Assembly: GCA_021827885.1 (NCBI GenBank)
Contig: JAKAUD010000238.1
Coordinates: forward strand, 1 to 5,572
Length of the DNA: 5,572 nucleotides
Direction: 5' to 3'
Source of the DNA: Thermoplasmata archaeon
GTDB taxonomy: Archaea; Thermoplasmatota; Thermoplasmata; Thermoplasmatales; Thermoplasmataceae
Of this stretch, positions 5,051-5,572 are shown one piece after another (position 1 is the stretch's first letter; every line of letters begins with the position of its first letter). The notes beneath the pieces are model-generated. The model made no database searches. It worked only from the letters and a program-made list of their open reading frames with translations, and had not been told where the DNA came from. A program made the translations under genes and the position numbers.

Positions 5051-5572
5051 AATTCTTCTCAGCATGTTCTGAAATCTCCTTTATCATTCTTTTCGCACCA
5101 TCCCTTATGTCATATCTTGTCTCAAATTTCAACTCCTCTTTAGTCTTGGTGATGTCTGCAAGCGTGAACATCTGATAACTTTTCAGGGGATTGGGTACAT
5201 GTTCAGCTTCCCCTTGATAACCCATCTCTTCCTTCACTATATGGAAGATTGTATTGAAATCAGTTGTTTTGCCAGTGCCAACGTTATATGCTCCCCCAGG
5301 AGTCCCATTTTTTATTGCAAGCACAGATGCCCTGGCAGTATCCTCAACATATATGAAATCCCTCCTCTGCGTTCCGTCACCGAAAATTACCGGTTTCTTC
5401 CCGTTTCTTATAGAATCTATGAATTTCCAAATTACGCTCGAATAATCGCCCTTGCTGTTCTCTCCTATGCCATAGGTGTTGAAATATCTGAGAGATACTG
5501 TTTCCATGTCGTATTTGTTAAAGAGTCTAGCGGTCATCTCGTTTATCCTCTTTGTCATTGGGTAGAAGTTGG
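5037..5572 (-). CDS. NAD-dependent sugar epimerase/dehydratase, C-terminal part
   Basis: This is the last 177 residues or so of an extended SDR enzyme acting on a nucleotide sugar, of the UDP-glucose/UDP-GlcNAc 4-epimerase or dehydratase type. The frame is open at the right window edge, so the N-terminal NAD-binding GxxGxxG domain is missing. The first residues visible are NFYPMTK, holding the catalytic Tyr-x-x-x-Lys. Then come SLRYFNTYGIGE, the substrate-binding stretch VIFGDGTQRRDFIYVEDTAR, and GGAYNVGTGKTTDFNTIF, all standard for the family's C-terminal half. The gene ends at TGA 5037-5039, inside the end of the GT2 gene, in a tail-to-tail overlap. It probably supplies activated sugar to the glycosyltransferases beside it. 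The ATG at 5558 is internal (it is the Met of YPMTK), not the start. I leave out a symbol because 4-epimerase, 4,6-dehydratase and related activities cannot be separated from this half. Confidence 0.92.
   Translation of the reverse strand, partial: NFYPMTKRINEMTARLFNKYDMETVSLRYFNTYGIGENSKGDYSSVIWKFIDSIRNGKKPVIFGDGTQRRDFIYVEDTARASVLAIKNGTPGGAYNVGTGKTTDFNTIFHIVKEEMGYQGEAEHVPNPLKSYQMFTLADITKTKEELKFETRYDIRDGAKRMIKEISEHAEKNSRST

Overview
The window looks like archaeal DNA, most likely from an acidophilic Thermoplasmata lineage (Ferroplasma, Cuniculiplasma or similar). This is an inference. It rests on three observations. Three genes have a TATA-like box about 25-28 nt before the start codon and almost no room for a leader, as in leaderless archaeal transcription. 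The GT2 enzyme is of the dolichyl-phosphate-sugar-synthase type. The IS630-type transposase resembles those I associate with that order. No database search was possible.

Layout. Bases 1-1708 are a graveyard of insertion sequences. There is an unexplained left edge, then a decayed IS3-type OrfA (helix-turn-helix transposase subunit) on the + strand at about 165-463. It is followed by an almost complete but dead IS630-family element on the - strand, with terminal inverted repeats at 588-607 and 1586-1605. Its transposase can be followed from end to end across four in-frame stops and one frameshift. A 100-bp spacer with a hairpin and a T-tract follows. Bases 1709-5572 are an intact sugar-handling block: a GT4-like glycosyltransferase (-), divergent from a second GT-B glycosyltransferase (+), then a GT2 dolichyl-phosphate sugar synthase-like enzyme (+). 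Last comes the C-terminal part of an extended-SDR nucleotide-sugar epimerase/dehydratase (-), which runs off the right edge and overlaps the GT2 gene tail to tail by 14 bp.

How the genes may work together (inference): the SDR enzyme would make or interconvert a nucleotide sugar, the GT2 enzyme would charge a polyprenyl phosphate with a sugar, and the two GT-B enzymes would extend a lipid-linked or surface glycan. This is the usual content of archaeal N-glycosylation or exopolysaccharide loci, which often differ between strains and carry insertion sequences. The glycosyltransferase genes are generally more AT-rich than the insertion-sequence and epimerase sequence, which would fit separate acquisition.

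I found no RNA gene, CRISPR array or clearly new system. The points most worth checking are the legible decay of the IS630 element, its stop codon completed by flanking DNA, the altered catalytic motifs and shared N-lobe motif of the two GT-B enzymes, and the promoter geometry that fixes three start codons.
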